From: Lachnospiraceae bacterium
GTDB taxonomy: Bacteria > Bacillota_A > Clostridia > Lachnospirales > Lachnospiraceae
DNA: 5,839 nucleotides
Assembly (NCBI GenBank): GCA_017614185.1
Contig: JAGACI010000086.1
Span: forward strand, 1-5,839
Reading direction: 5' to 3'
Position 1 is the stretch's first letter. Each line of letters opens with the position of its first letter. This document shows, piece after piece, positions 1-5,839 of this stretch. The notes under the pieces were generated by a model, which was given only the letters and a program-made list of their open reading frames with translations, was not told the DNA's origin and did no database searches. The position numbers were made by a program, and so were the translations under genes.

Positions 1-867
1 TCTAACGTTCATGCTGACATTCTTAACAACCTGTCTTTCTGCATAAACAGGGTGATAAACTGTCCAGTTATCAACTTCCATGTTAATGTCGCCGATTTCA
101 ACTCCGCTTCTCTTCGGGAAACGGTCTGTAAATTCACGGCCAACCATGCCTTTGATAATTCTGGGCTCGCTGATTTCTTCTGTATGGCAATCCAAAGTTT
201 CAACTGTTGAACCGTCTCTGACAACCGTAATCTTATCAGCAACGTAAACAACCTCGTTTAACTTGTGGCTGATGATGATCATGGTCATTCCCTGCTTCTT
301 AAACTCGAGCATCAAATCAAGAAGAGCTCTTGAATCTGTCTCGTTTAAGGATGATGTAGGCTCATCAAGGATAAGCAGTTTGGCGTGCTTTGCCAAAGCT
401 TTTGCAATCTCAACAAGCTGCTGCTTACCTGTACCTATATCTTTTATCAATACACGCGAAGATTCTGACAAGCCTACCATCTTTAAGTACTTGTCAGCCT
501 CACCGTATGTTTCATTCCAATTAATAGCGTTTTTCTTTCCTCGTTCATTACCGAGGAACATGTTCTCACCGATAGACATCTGAGGTACAAGAGCCAATTC
601 CTGGTGAATGATAACAATTCCCTTTTTCTCTGAATCGGTTATCTTGTGGAACTTACAAACCTCACCGTCGTAAACAATATCTCCTTCATAACTCCCGTAG
701 GGATAAATGCCGCTAAGTACGTTCATAAGTGTAGACTTACCGGCTCCGTTCTCACCTACCAGTGCATGAATCTCGCCTTCTTCAACCTTAAGGTTTACGT
801 TGTCGAGAGCTTTAACACCGGGGAAGGTCTTGGTTATGTTTTTCATTTCAAGGAGTACTTTTCCCAA
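1..867 (-). CDS. gguA: Sugar ABC transporter ATP-binding protein, GguA/MmsA type (3' part outside window)
   Basis: This is the cytoplasmic ATPase that powers import of monosaccharides delivered by the ChvE-like protein encoded upstream. The 289 visible residues cover the first nucleotide-binding domain and the start of the second half; family members have about 500 residues with two ATPase domains, so roughly 40% is cut off by the window edge. Visible motifs are Walker [10 protein letters not shown] (38-46), Q-loop IIHQE (86-90), signature GTGKQQ (145-150), Walker B LLILDEP (164-170) and switch His in IISHK (H201). The [11 protein letters not shown] stretch after it is typical of the GguA/MmsA subgroup (also resembling XylG and MglA). 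The start is a TTG at 867 because GGAGG lies 8 bases upstream (876-880); the in-frame ATG at 846 has no ribosome binding site. It is the second gene of the operon, 89 bases after the binding-protein gene, with a hairpin between. The sugar specificity cannot be read from the ATPase. Confidence 0.93.
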   Translation of the reverse strand, partial: MGKVLLEMKNITKTFPGVKALDNVNLKVEEGEIHALVGENGAGKSTLMNVLSGIYPYGSYEGDIVYDGEVCKFHKITDSEKKGIVIIHQELALVPQMSIGENMFLGNERGKKNAINWNETYGEADKYLKMVGLSESSRVLIKDIGTGKQQLVEIAKALAKHAKLLILDEPTSSLNETDSRALLDLMLEFKKQGMTMIIISHKLNEVVYVADKITVVRDGSTVETLDCHTEEISEPRIIKGMVGREFTDRFPKRSGVEIGDINMEVDNWTVYHPVYAERQVVKNVSMNVR

Positions 868-875
868 GGATTATC

Positions 876-880
876 CCTCC
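876..880 (-). promoter_or_regulatory. Ribosome binding site that selects the TTG start of the ABC ATPase
   Basis: GGAGG on the minus strand sits 8 bases before the TTG at 867. No comparable purine-rich site precedes the internal ATG seven codons later, so the TTG start is preferred. The TTG may lower ATPase translation relative to the binding protein; that last point is inference. Confidence 0.8.
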
Positions 881-901
881 ATTCTCTGCTTCATTCATAA
901 A

Positions 902-923
902 CAGGCGGGTTTTACCCCGCCTG
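902..923 (-). terminator. Intercistronic GC-rich hairpin between binding protein and ATPase genes (weak terminator or mRNA-stabilising element)
   Basis: A perfect 8-bp inverted repeat, CAGGCGGG and CCCGCCTG, encloses a 6-base loop. In the minus-strand transcript it begins 33 bases after the binding-protein stop and ends 34 bases before the ATPase start. It is followed only by TTTAT, too short a U-tract for an efficient intrinsic terminator. In binding-protein ABC operons a hairpin at this place commonly causes partial termination or protects the upstream mRNA from 3' exonucleases, giving more binding protein than ATPase. The hairpin is seen; its effect here is inferred. Confidence 0.75.
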
Positions 924-956
924 CATTATGAGATATTAACTGTATCTTTGTGATTC

Positions 957-2015
957 TTACTTTAACTGATCCTCTGTGTAGTAACCTGAATCAATAAGGA
1001 TCTCTTTGTAGTTATCAGCATTAGCGAATACGGGCTCGCAAAGGAATGAAGGAACTGTCTTAACGCCGTTGTTGTATGTGGACTCGTCGTTAACGTCAAC
1101 CTTCTCACCCTTAAGGATCTGGCCAACCATCTTAACTACCTGAGAAGCAAGAGTACGTGTATCTTTGAATACTGACATTGACTGCTTACCAGCGATCATG
1201 TTCTTTGTATTCTCAATATCACAGTCCTGACCTGTGATGATGGGATACTTGCCGTTGTAGTTAGCTGCAAGAGCATTGGTAACACCAAGTGCTGTTGAGT
1301 CGTTTGAGCAAAGCCATACATCAAGTTCTGTACCATCTGCATAGTAAGAAGAAAGGATGTTCTCAGCTCTGGACTGAGCTACGTCTGAACCCCATGTAGG
1401 AGTTGCAACTTCATCAAATGTCTTCTGACCTGATACAACATTGAGCTTGCCTGATTCGATGTACTTCTTAAGAACGTCATATGCGCCGTTGAAGAAGAAA
1501 CCTGCGTTGTTGTCACCGGGGTCACCTGCTGTGAACTCGATGTTGAAAGGACCTGCAGCGTTCTCAAGATCAAGCTGATCAACAACGTACTGACCCTGAA
1601 CTGTACCAACCTTATAGTTATCAAATGTAGCGTAGTAAGAAACTGCATCTGAGTTCATGATAAGACGGTCATAAGCGATAACAGGAATGTTTGCCTTAGC
1701 TGCCATGTCAAGAGCCTCACCAAGTGATGAACCCTCGATAGCTGCGATAACGAGTACTGAACATCCGTTAGAAATCATGTTCTCAATCTGAGAAACCTGT
1801 GTCTGAACATCGTTTGATGCATACTGAAGGTCAACTTCGTAACCAGCTGCCTTAAGTTCTTTCTCCATGTTGGCACCATCCTGGTTCCATCTCTGAAGAT
1901 CTCTGGTAGGCATTGAAACGCCAACCTTCTTTCCGCCTGCGCCGCCTGCGCCACAGCCTACAAGAAGAACTGCAACCATAGCAACACTGAGTAATAAACT
2001 AACCAGTTTTTTCAT
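957..2015 (-). CDS. chvE: ChvE-like multiple-monosaccharide ABC transporter substrate-binding lipoprotein
   Basis: This 352-residue protein captures sugars at the outer face of the membrane and hands them to the ABC importer. It has a signal peptide with basic MKK start, hydrophobic core and lipobox LVGC, so Cys21 should be lipidated and anchor the protein. The mature part is a periplasmic-binding-protein fold of the Peripla_BP_4 type, and its length matches ChvE. ChvE-like segments include VGVSMPT...RW (31-43), ENM-x-SNG...VLVIAAIEG (78-95), AYDR (114-117), ATFDNYKVG (129-137), DPGDNN (165-170), SND (237-239), TGQD (261-264), VFKDTR (282-287) and a C-terminal DSGYYTEDQLK. The conserved R42/W43, D116/R117, N169/N170, N238/D239, D264 and K284 occupy places that form the sugar pocket in this family. 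A GGAGG at 2026-2030 lies 10 bases before the ATG. It is first in its operon, behind its own promoter region. ChvE-type proteins bind several aldoses such as galactose, glucose, arabinose and xylose; which one applies here is not decidable from sequence alone. Confidence 0.93.
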   Translation of the reverse strand: MKKLVSLLLSVAMVAVLLVGCGAGGAGGKKVGVSMPTRDLQRWNQDGANMEKELKAAGYEVDLQYASNDVQTQVSQIENMISNGCSVLVIAAIEGSSLGEALDMAAKANIPVIAYDRLIMNSDAVSYYATFDNYKVGTVQGQYVVDQLDLENAAGPFNIEFTAGDPGDNNAGFFFNGAYDVLKKYIESGKLNVVSGQKTFDEVATPTWGSDVAQSRAENILSSYYADGTELDVWLCSNDSTALGVTNALAANYNGKYPIITGQDCDIENTKNMIAGKQSMSVFKDTRTLASQVVKMVGQILKGEKVDVNDESTYNNGVKTVPSFLCEPVFANADNYKEILIDSGYYTEDQLK

Positions 2016-2050
2016 TGTGTACTATCCTCCCTAAATGTTAGTTTTAATTT

Positions 2051-2065
2051 GGGCTCTTTAAGCCC
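2051..2065 (-). promoter_or_regulatory. Small hairpin in the 5' leader of the chvE-gguA operon
   Basis: GGGCT and AGCCC form a perfect 5-bp stem with a 5-base loop on the minus strand. If transcription starts near 2071, as the -10 element predicts, this hairpin would lie within about 6-20 bases of the mRNA 5' end and well upstream of the ribosome binding site. Such 5'-terminal stems often protect mRNA from 5' decay. It has no U-tract, so it is not a terminator. A stem this short can also occur by chance. Confidence 0.4.
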
Positions 2066-2077
2066 CCTACATTTGTG

Positions 2078-2106
2078 ATAATACCATGTCTTTAATAGTA
2101 GTTGTT
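2078..2106 (-). promoter_or_regulatory. Probable extended -10 promoter of the chvE-gguA operon
   Basis: On the minus strand TATTAT (2078-2083) matches the -10 consensus at five of six positions and is preceded by TGG, giving the TGn extended -10 motif. At 17-bp spacing the -35 position (2101-2106) reads AACAAC, a very poor match to TTGACA, as expected of an activator-dependent promoter. The predicted start is near 2071, leaving a leader of roughly 55 bases. An alternative in the same region is TTGAAG (2116-2121) with TATTAA (2092-2097) at 18-bp spacing. The adjacent YesN-type regulator is an obvious candidate activator (inference). Confidence 0.5.
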
Positions 2107-2134
2107 TGTTACTTTCTTCAAATTCTTGTTTTTA

Positions 2135-2148
2135 TGTGCACGTGCACA
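2135..2148. promoter_or_regulatory. Perfect 14-bp palindrome, candidate operator
   Basis: TGTGCACGTGCACA is its own reverse complement. It has the CG centre and TG...CA ends typical of operators bound by LacI/GalR-family repressors, the same general layout as catabolite-responsive (cre) sites, although the inner bases differ from the cre consensus. The symmetry extends into flanking T and A runs (2130-2153) with one mismatched pair. It lies about 70 bases upstream of the predicted chvE transcription start and touches the U-tract of the upstream terminator. The palindrome is certain; a protein binding it is inferred. Confidence 0.5.
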
Positions 2149-2180
2149 AAAAATGGGATAGCACTTTTTTGCTGTCCCAT
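2148..2180 (-). terminator. Intrinsic terminator ending the sensor kinase-regulator-binding protein operon
   Basis: In the minus-strand transcript the arms ATGGGACAGCA (2170-2180) and TGCTATCCCAT (2153-2163) pair over 11 positions with one C-A mismatch around a 6-base loop (2164-2169). They are followed by a run of six T residues (2153 down to 2148, the first of them also closing the stem). The hairpin starts 12 bases after the TAG stop of the XylF-like gene. There is no T-run on the other side, so it acts in this direction only. It separates the regulatory operon from the transporter operon. Confidence 0.9.
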
Positions 2181-2192
2181 CACAAGTTTATG

Positions 2193-3245
2193 CTATTTTA
2201 CGTTTAAATATACTTCTTCCTTCATATGGAAGCCACTGCTTATGATTACCTCATCCATGTTTTCCTTTGTAACCTTAATGGGCTCAAGCTTCACATAAGG
2301 AATCTCTTCTTCCCCATTTGAAATGGTTCCGACATCTTCGCCGATGAGTTCTTCGTTCTTTGCAAGAGCAAGAGCACACTCGGCTGCTCTTCTTGCAAGC
2401 TTCTCAACCGGTTTATAAACAGTCATTATCTGTGTGCCTTCAACGATTCGCTGGCAGGCCTCAAGGTCTGCATCCTGACCGGTAACCATAATCTTTTTGG
2501 CAAGACGCTGAACCGAAAGAGCACTTACGACTTCACTTGCGAGGTTGTCGTTTCCGCACATGATTGCGTCACACTCTTCAACAAGGTCCATGTTGTCGTA
2601 GATATATTCACTTGCAAGTTCTGCTCTCCATCCGTCACAGTGAGTGGTTCCGATTATGTTTACGTGGTTATAATCCATAACCTCTTTAAAAGCATTCTCA
2701 ACAAGTGCTACGTTGTTATCCGCAGGCGAACCTCCGACAATCAGAACATTTCCTCCGGCAACTCCGTTATCTACAAGCGCCTGACCCATAAGTGTTCCTA
2801 CCATCTCATTATCAAACGAGATATAAAGGTCGATATCCGCATTGTTTATAAGTCTGTCGTAGGCAATAACCTTGATTCCCGCATCCTTTGCATCCTTAAC
2901 GGAATCCGAAAGAGAATCCGAATCGATACAGACGATTACGATTACATCCATTCCCTTCTTAATGAAGTAATCAATCTGACGCTTCTGCTCCTCGATATCA
3001 CCGTTAGCATTCTGGATATTTACTTCAGCGCCCATCTCCTTGGCCGCCTGTACGAAAATATCTCTGTCTCTCTGCCATCTTTCGATAACGAACGAGTCAA
3101 AGCACATGCCTATTTGGATTTTGTTTTCTTCTTTGCTGTTTCCTTCATTGTTCTTCTGCACTTCCCCGCTTGAACACGCCATAAGAGGAAGAAGCAGGAA
3201 AGCAAGAAACAGCGCAGTGATTTTCTTAAATTTTAACCCACACAT
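2193..3245 (-). CDS. XylF-like sugar-binding lipoprotein, probable sensor component of the adjacent two-component system
   Basis: This 350-residue lipoprotein has a signal peptide with lipobox LMAC (Cys24) followed by a charged linker of about 18 residues and a Peripla_BP_4 sugar-binding fold. It closely resembles E. coli XylF over its length, for example ERWQRDRDIFV (55-65), KVIAYDRLINNADIDLYISF (125-144), GGSPADNN (171-178), DGW (204-206), GND (231-233), TGQDADL (255-261) and GTQIMTVYKP (270-279). The likely pocket residues R56/W57, D130/R131, N177/N178, W206, N232/D233, D258 and K278 are kept, so it should still bind a pentose such as xylose. Its ATG overlaps the regulator's end by 13 bases, which implies translational coupling; GGAG lies 11 bases upstream. 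It is cotranscribed with a kinase and regulator, not with an ATPase or permease, and a terminator follows. This is the arrangement of XylFII in the XylFII-LytS-YesN system of Clostridium beijerinckii, where the binding protein acts as a sensor. A plain transport role for the neighbouring importer remains possible. Confidence 0.88.
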   Translation of the reverse strand: MCGLKFKKITALFLAFLLLPLMACSSGEVQKNNEGNSKEENKIQIGMCFDSFVIERWQRDRDIFVQAAKEMGAEVNIQNANGDIEEQKRQIDYFIKKGMDVIVIVCIDSDSLSDSVKDAKDAGIKVIAYDRLINNADIDLYISFDNEMVGTLMGQALVDNGVAGGNVLIVGGSPADNNVALVENAFKEVMDYNHVNIIGTTHCDGWRAELASEYIYDNMDLVEECDAIMCGNDNLASEVVSALSVQRLAKKIMVTGQDADLEACQRIVEGTQIMTVYKPVEKLARRAAECALALAKNEELIGEDVGTISNGEEEIPYVKLEPIKVTKENMDEVIISSGFHMKEEVYLNVK

Positions 3246-4831
3246 TTTTCTTTATACTCCGTCGGTGTCAGTCCCACATTCTTTTTGAACGTACGGCTGA
3301 AGTAATTGGGATCCGGATAGCCGCAGATTGAGCAAAGCTCTTTCATAGACATATCAGAATTCAACAACAGTTCTTTTGCTTTTTCTATTCTTATATTGGT
3401 AAGATACTCGATAAAGTTCTCTCCCGTTGACTCCTTAAAAAGCTTACTGAAGTAGTAGGGTGAGATGTTAACGCTCCTTGAGACATCATCAAGCGAAATA
3501 TCTTTGGAGAAGTTCTTCTCTATATACTCTTTTGCAGCCTCGATAGTGTCTGTTGAGCGCTCCTGACGCTTGCTTCCTATGTTCTGGCAGGAAGTTTTGA
3601 CCTTATTTAAGAACCACTCTCTTAATTCGCCTATTGTGTTAAGCGACATAATCTCCGGAAGATATGTGTCTCTTGATCCGAATTTATAGGTCATACCGCC
3701 GTTCTGGTAGGCAAGTCTTTCTGCCCAGAGAGCAAACTCCAAAACCTTAAGTCTTATCGCCATTATATTGTTGCCGTCATACTCATCCATCCACTGTAAG
3801 AAGCTTTCTGCGTGAAGGGTCGCTTCATTAAAATCGCCTCTCTCAACACTGTCGAAAAGATTCTTCTCAAGTTCGACGGGATAATCCTTCTCGTAATCGC
3901 ACCCTATCGGCAAATCGTCAACGTGTGCAATCTGACCTGTCGTCGCAATAAGAGCACTTAACGATTCCTGATATGAAGCCCCGAGTTTCTTTAAAGGTTT
4001 TACACCGCCGATTCCAAGACGGAAGGAGATATCCACCTTTTTCCTTAAATATCTTATAAACTCACGGCCTTCATTGATAAGCTCGATTCTTTCGTTATAA
4101 TCCATCTCCGGCTTTTCGTAAGGCACTAAAACCGCAATCTTATTGGCCATAACTGAGCCTACCTTACAGGGGAAAAACTCCTTAAGGCTCTCTCTTACCT
4201 CAGTGTAATGATTCGACATCTTGACACTGCTTCCGACAGCGTTTGTCATGTGGTTACCTTCCTGCCTGTCACCGCAGACAACGCTCATCATGTAACCATA
4301 GTTCTCCTCAACGCCAAGGATAGTCTTATAGTTGTCGATATCCTCGTCGAAATGCTCCTGGAAAAGGATGTTATAAATAAGTCCGTTCTCGATAATGGGC
4401 TCGACAGTCTCAAGCTTCTCTTTAATAAGAAGATTGTCACTTCTCTTTTTTCTGTCGCCGTCAATTATCTCCATGGCCTTCTTGATTGCCTGAACGACCT
4501 TGGTTCTCTCCATGGGCTTATTGATATATTCAAGTACACCGAGAGCGATTGCTTCCTTTGCGTAGTCAAACTTGTCATATGCGCTCATTACGATAAAGAC
4601 TGTTCCCGAAGAGAAAGCCTTTATCTCCTTCATAGCGTCTATGCCGTTGATACCGGGCATCTGAATGTCCATGATGGCAATATCAGGTCTGAAACGCTCT
4701 GCAAGCTCGATAACACTTCGCCCTGTCTTGGCGAATTCGACCTCACACTCGTCTCCGAACTCCTTCTCGATTATGAACTTCATTGAATCGATAACGATAC
4801 CCTCGTCATCTGCCAGCATTATTCTGTACAT
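3233..4831 (-). CDS. YesN-type response regulator with AraC-family DNA-binding domain
   Basis: This 532-residue cytoplasmic regulator should be phosphorylated by the kinase encoded just upstream and then control transcription of sugar transport genes. The N-terminal receiver domain (about 1-120) has the acidic pair D8/D9, phospho-acceptor D55 in MDIQMPG, S83 in the VMSAYD segment and K105 in NKP. The middle (about 125-425) is a long linker region of the sort usual in YesN proteins; FRLGIGG (270-276), followed by a YQES segment, resembles the degenerate GGDEF-like module of this family. The C-terminus (about 427-532) is a two-helix-turn-helix AraC domain, with ISLDDVSRSVNISPYYFSKL and the signature CGYPDPNYFSRTFKK...G-TP-EY. 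The ATG at 4831 lies 12 bases after the kinase stop, with AGAGG 5 bases upstream. Its stop overlaps the binding-protein start. The likely target is the chvE promoter region at 2016-2192, because YesN-type regulators commonly act on adjacent transporter operons; this is inference. Confidence 0.93.
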   Translation of the reverse strand: MYRIMLADDEGIVIDSMKFIIEKEFGDECEVEFAKTGRSVIELAERFRPDIAIMDIQMPGINGIDAMKEIKAFSSGTVFIVMSAYDKFDYAKEAIALGVLEYINKPMERTKVVQAIKKAMEIIDGDRKKRSDNLLIKEKLETVEPIIENGLIYNILFQEHFDEDIDNYKTILGVEENYGYMMSVVCGDRQEGNHMTNAVGSSVKMSNHYTEVRESLKEFFPCKVGSVMANKIAVLVPYEKPEMDYNERIELINEGREFIRYLRKKVDISFRLGIGGVKPLKKLGASYQESLSALIATTGQIAHVDDLPIGCDYEKDYPVELEKNLFDSVERGDFNEATLHAESFLQWMDEYDGNNIMAIRLKVLEFALWAERLAYQNGGMTYKFGSRDTYLPEIMSLNTIGELREWFLNKVKTSCQNIGSKRQERSTDTIEAAKEYIEKNFSKDISLDDVSRSVNISPYYFSKLFKESTGENFIEYLTNIRIEKAKELLLNSDMSMKELCSICGYPDPNYFSRTFKKNVGLTPTEYKEKCVG

Positions 4832-4843
4832 TTCTGCCTCTTT

Positions 4844-5839
4844 CTATCGATCTTCGGATGTGTAGGGAATATTGATTACAACCTCGCATCCGAGGTCTTC
4901 TCCCTCACTGTAAATGTCCATGACATCTTCTCTCTCATCAAAGAGTTTAAGTCTTGCAATAACGTTATCCATTCCGATACCGTTTGAATCGCCCCGCTGC
5001 TCCTCGTACTTCCATTTACCGCCAAGCACCTTCTCGATATCTTCAGGACTCATTCCCTTTCCGTTATCTCTAACGGAAATATATACCCTGTCGCCATCCC
5101 TGTAAACCTTGAGGAAGATATGACCTTTGCCACCCATTCCCCTGATTCCGTGATTGACGGCGTTCTCTACTATGGGCTGGAGAATCATGCTTGGCATCTT
5201 GATTCCCATAAGTCTTTCATCTATCTGTCTTTCGTAATTGATTTCACCGGAGAATCGTACATTGAGGATTCTTATATAGTTATCAACAATGTCAACCTCA
5301 TCCGCAATGTCGACAAGCTCATTTTGCTTCTTAACATTGTAGCGGAAAAAGTCGGCAACAGTCTGGACATATTCGTATGTTCTGTCAGCACCTTCCATCA
5401 TCGCAAGCTGGGCGCCTGCGTTAAGTGTATTAAAAAGGAAATGCGGGTTAATCTGAGCCTGTAAATATTTAAGCTGCGCATCCTTAAGGTGGGTCTCCAT
5501 CATGAGCTCTTTTTCCTGCATGGCGCGTTCTTTTTCCATGCTCTCTCTGGTTCGCTCGATGTACTCTCTGATGCTGACCATCATCTTATCGAATGCCACA
5601 GTCAGTCTTCCTACCTCATCGTTACTGGTACTCCTTGGAAGCGTTGCATCAAGGTTTCCGTCCGCAACCTCATCCGCACTTTCCGCCAGTGATTCAAGGG
5701 GATGGATAAGTGTACCGGTAATCTTTACGATAACAAAAGCACTTCCCACAAGTACAAGGAACATGACCGTCATCGCAAAGGCCTCGAAAGTTCTGAAACT
5801 CTCTGCAAGTGTTGTATATTTTTCGGAGTTGCTTACGAA
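4844..5839 (-). CDS. YesM/LytS-type membrane sensor histidine kinase (5' part outside window)
   Basis: The reading frame stays open to the right edge, so the N-terminal transmembrane helix and extracellular sensor region are missing; 331 residues are visible. An internal Met at 5773 sits in a membrane segment and is not a credible start. In order from the right edge: the end of an extracellular stretch, a transmembrane helix (FAMTVMFLVLVGSAFVIV, about 21-38), a HAMP domain starting at ITGTLIHPLESLAE, a charged coiled-coil, then a His_kinase domain with phospho-acceptor His in INPHFLFNTLN (residue 133). The ATPase domain shows an N-box (PIVENAVNHG), DNGKGM and NGIGMDNV. This marks it as a complete catalytic core of the group that pairs with YesN/AraC regulators. 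It is cotranscribed with the regulator and the XylF-like lipoprotein, which may supply its ligand input, as XylFII does for LytS. The sensed signal cannot be judged without the missing extracellular part. Confidence 0.94.
   Translation of the reverse strand, partial: FVSNSEKYTTLAESFRTFEAFAMTVMFLVLVGSAFVIVKITGTLIHPLESLAESADEVADGNLDATLPRSTSNDEVGRLTVAFDKMMVSIREYIERTRESMEKERAMQEKELMMETHLKDAQLKYLQAQINPHFLFNTLNAGAQLAMMEGADRTYEYVQTVADFFRYNVKKQNELVDIADEVDIVDNYIRILNVRFSGEINYERQIDERLMGIKMPSMILQPIVENAVNHGIRGMGGKGHIFLKVYRDGDRVYISVRDNGKGMSPEDIEKVLGGKWKYEEQRGDSNGIGMDNVIARLKLFDEREDVMDIYSEGEDLGCEVVINIPYTSEDR

Noticed and set aside
433..450. ABC signature reads GTGKQQ instead of LSGGQQ, suggesting a dead ATPase site.
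   Set aside because: This form of the first-domain signature is usual in sugar ATPases of the GguA/MmsA type; Walker A, Walker B and the switch His are intact.
2069..2089. A tiny minus-strand leader reading frame, ATG to TAG of six codons, in the chvE leader.
   Set aside because: It overlaps the predicted -10 element, has no ribosome binding site and shows no attenuation-type codon pattern.
2135..2148. The palindrome as a canonical CcpA cre site.
   Set aside because: Length, CG centre and ends fit, but the inner bases (TGCA) do not match the A/T-rich cre consensus, so only a general LacI-family-type operator is proposed.
2640..3173. A 177-residue plus-strand reading frame opposite the XylF-like gene.
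   Set aside because: It is the antisense shadow of a well-conserved gene, has no recognisable domain and no convincing ribosome binding site.
4208..4786. A 192-residue plus-strand reading frame opposite the response regulator.
   Set aside because: It is antisense to the receiver and middle region of a clear YesN-type protein; its sequence resembles no known family.
4844..5773. Kinase gene starting at the Met at 5773 as a complete 309-residue protein.
   Set aside because: The frame is open all the way to 5839, and the Met lies at the start of the second membrane helix with no ribosome binding site; the gene is cut by the window edge.

Overview
All five genes in this window lie on the minus strand. 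The proteins look like those of a Gram-positive anaerobe of the Clostridia, most plausibly a Lachnospiraceae member. The reasons are two lipoprotein sugar-binding proteins with lipoboxes, strong GGAGG-type ribosome binding sites, a YesM/YesN-type two-component pair and moderate GC content. The lineage is inferred from these traits only; there is no rRNA or other phylogenetic marker here.

Read in the direction of transcription (right to left), the window opens inside a membrane sensor histidine kinase of the YesM/LytS type (4844-5839, N-terminus outside the window). A 532-residue YesN-type response regulator with an AraC-type DNA-binding domain follows 12 bases later (3233-4831). It overlaps by 13 bases a lipoprotein that closely resembles the D-xylose-binding protein XylF (2193-3245). 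A good intrinsic terminator (2148-2180) closes this regulatory operon.

A 177-base intergenic region (2016-2192) follows. It holds the terminator, a perfect 14-bp palindrome, a likely extended -10 promoter with a weak -35, and a small leader hairpin. It feeds a second operon: a ChvE-like multiple-sugar-binding lipoprotein (957-2015), an intercistronic GC-rich hairpin (902-923), and the first 289 residues of a GguA/MmsA-type sugar ABC ATPase that runs off the left edge (1-867, TTG start). A permease gene probably follows outside the window.

The layout suggests a sugar-sensing three-component system. The XylF-like lipoprotein would bind sugar outside the cell and present it to the kinase, the kinase would phosphorylate the YesN regulator, and the regulator would switch on the adjacent ABC importer. 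The closest known precedent is XylFII-LytS-YesN of Clostridium beijerinckii, which controls xylFGH. Here the adjacent transporter is of the ChvE/GguA class rather than XylFGH, so the sensed and transported sugars may not be the same. No gene-free stretch exceeds 300 bases, and no gene on the plus strand is supported.
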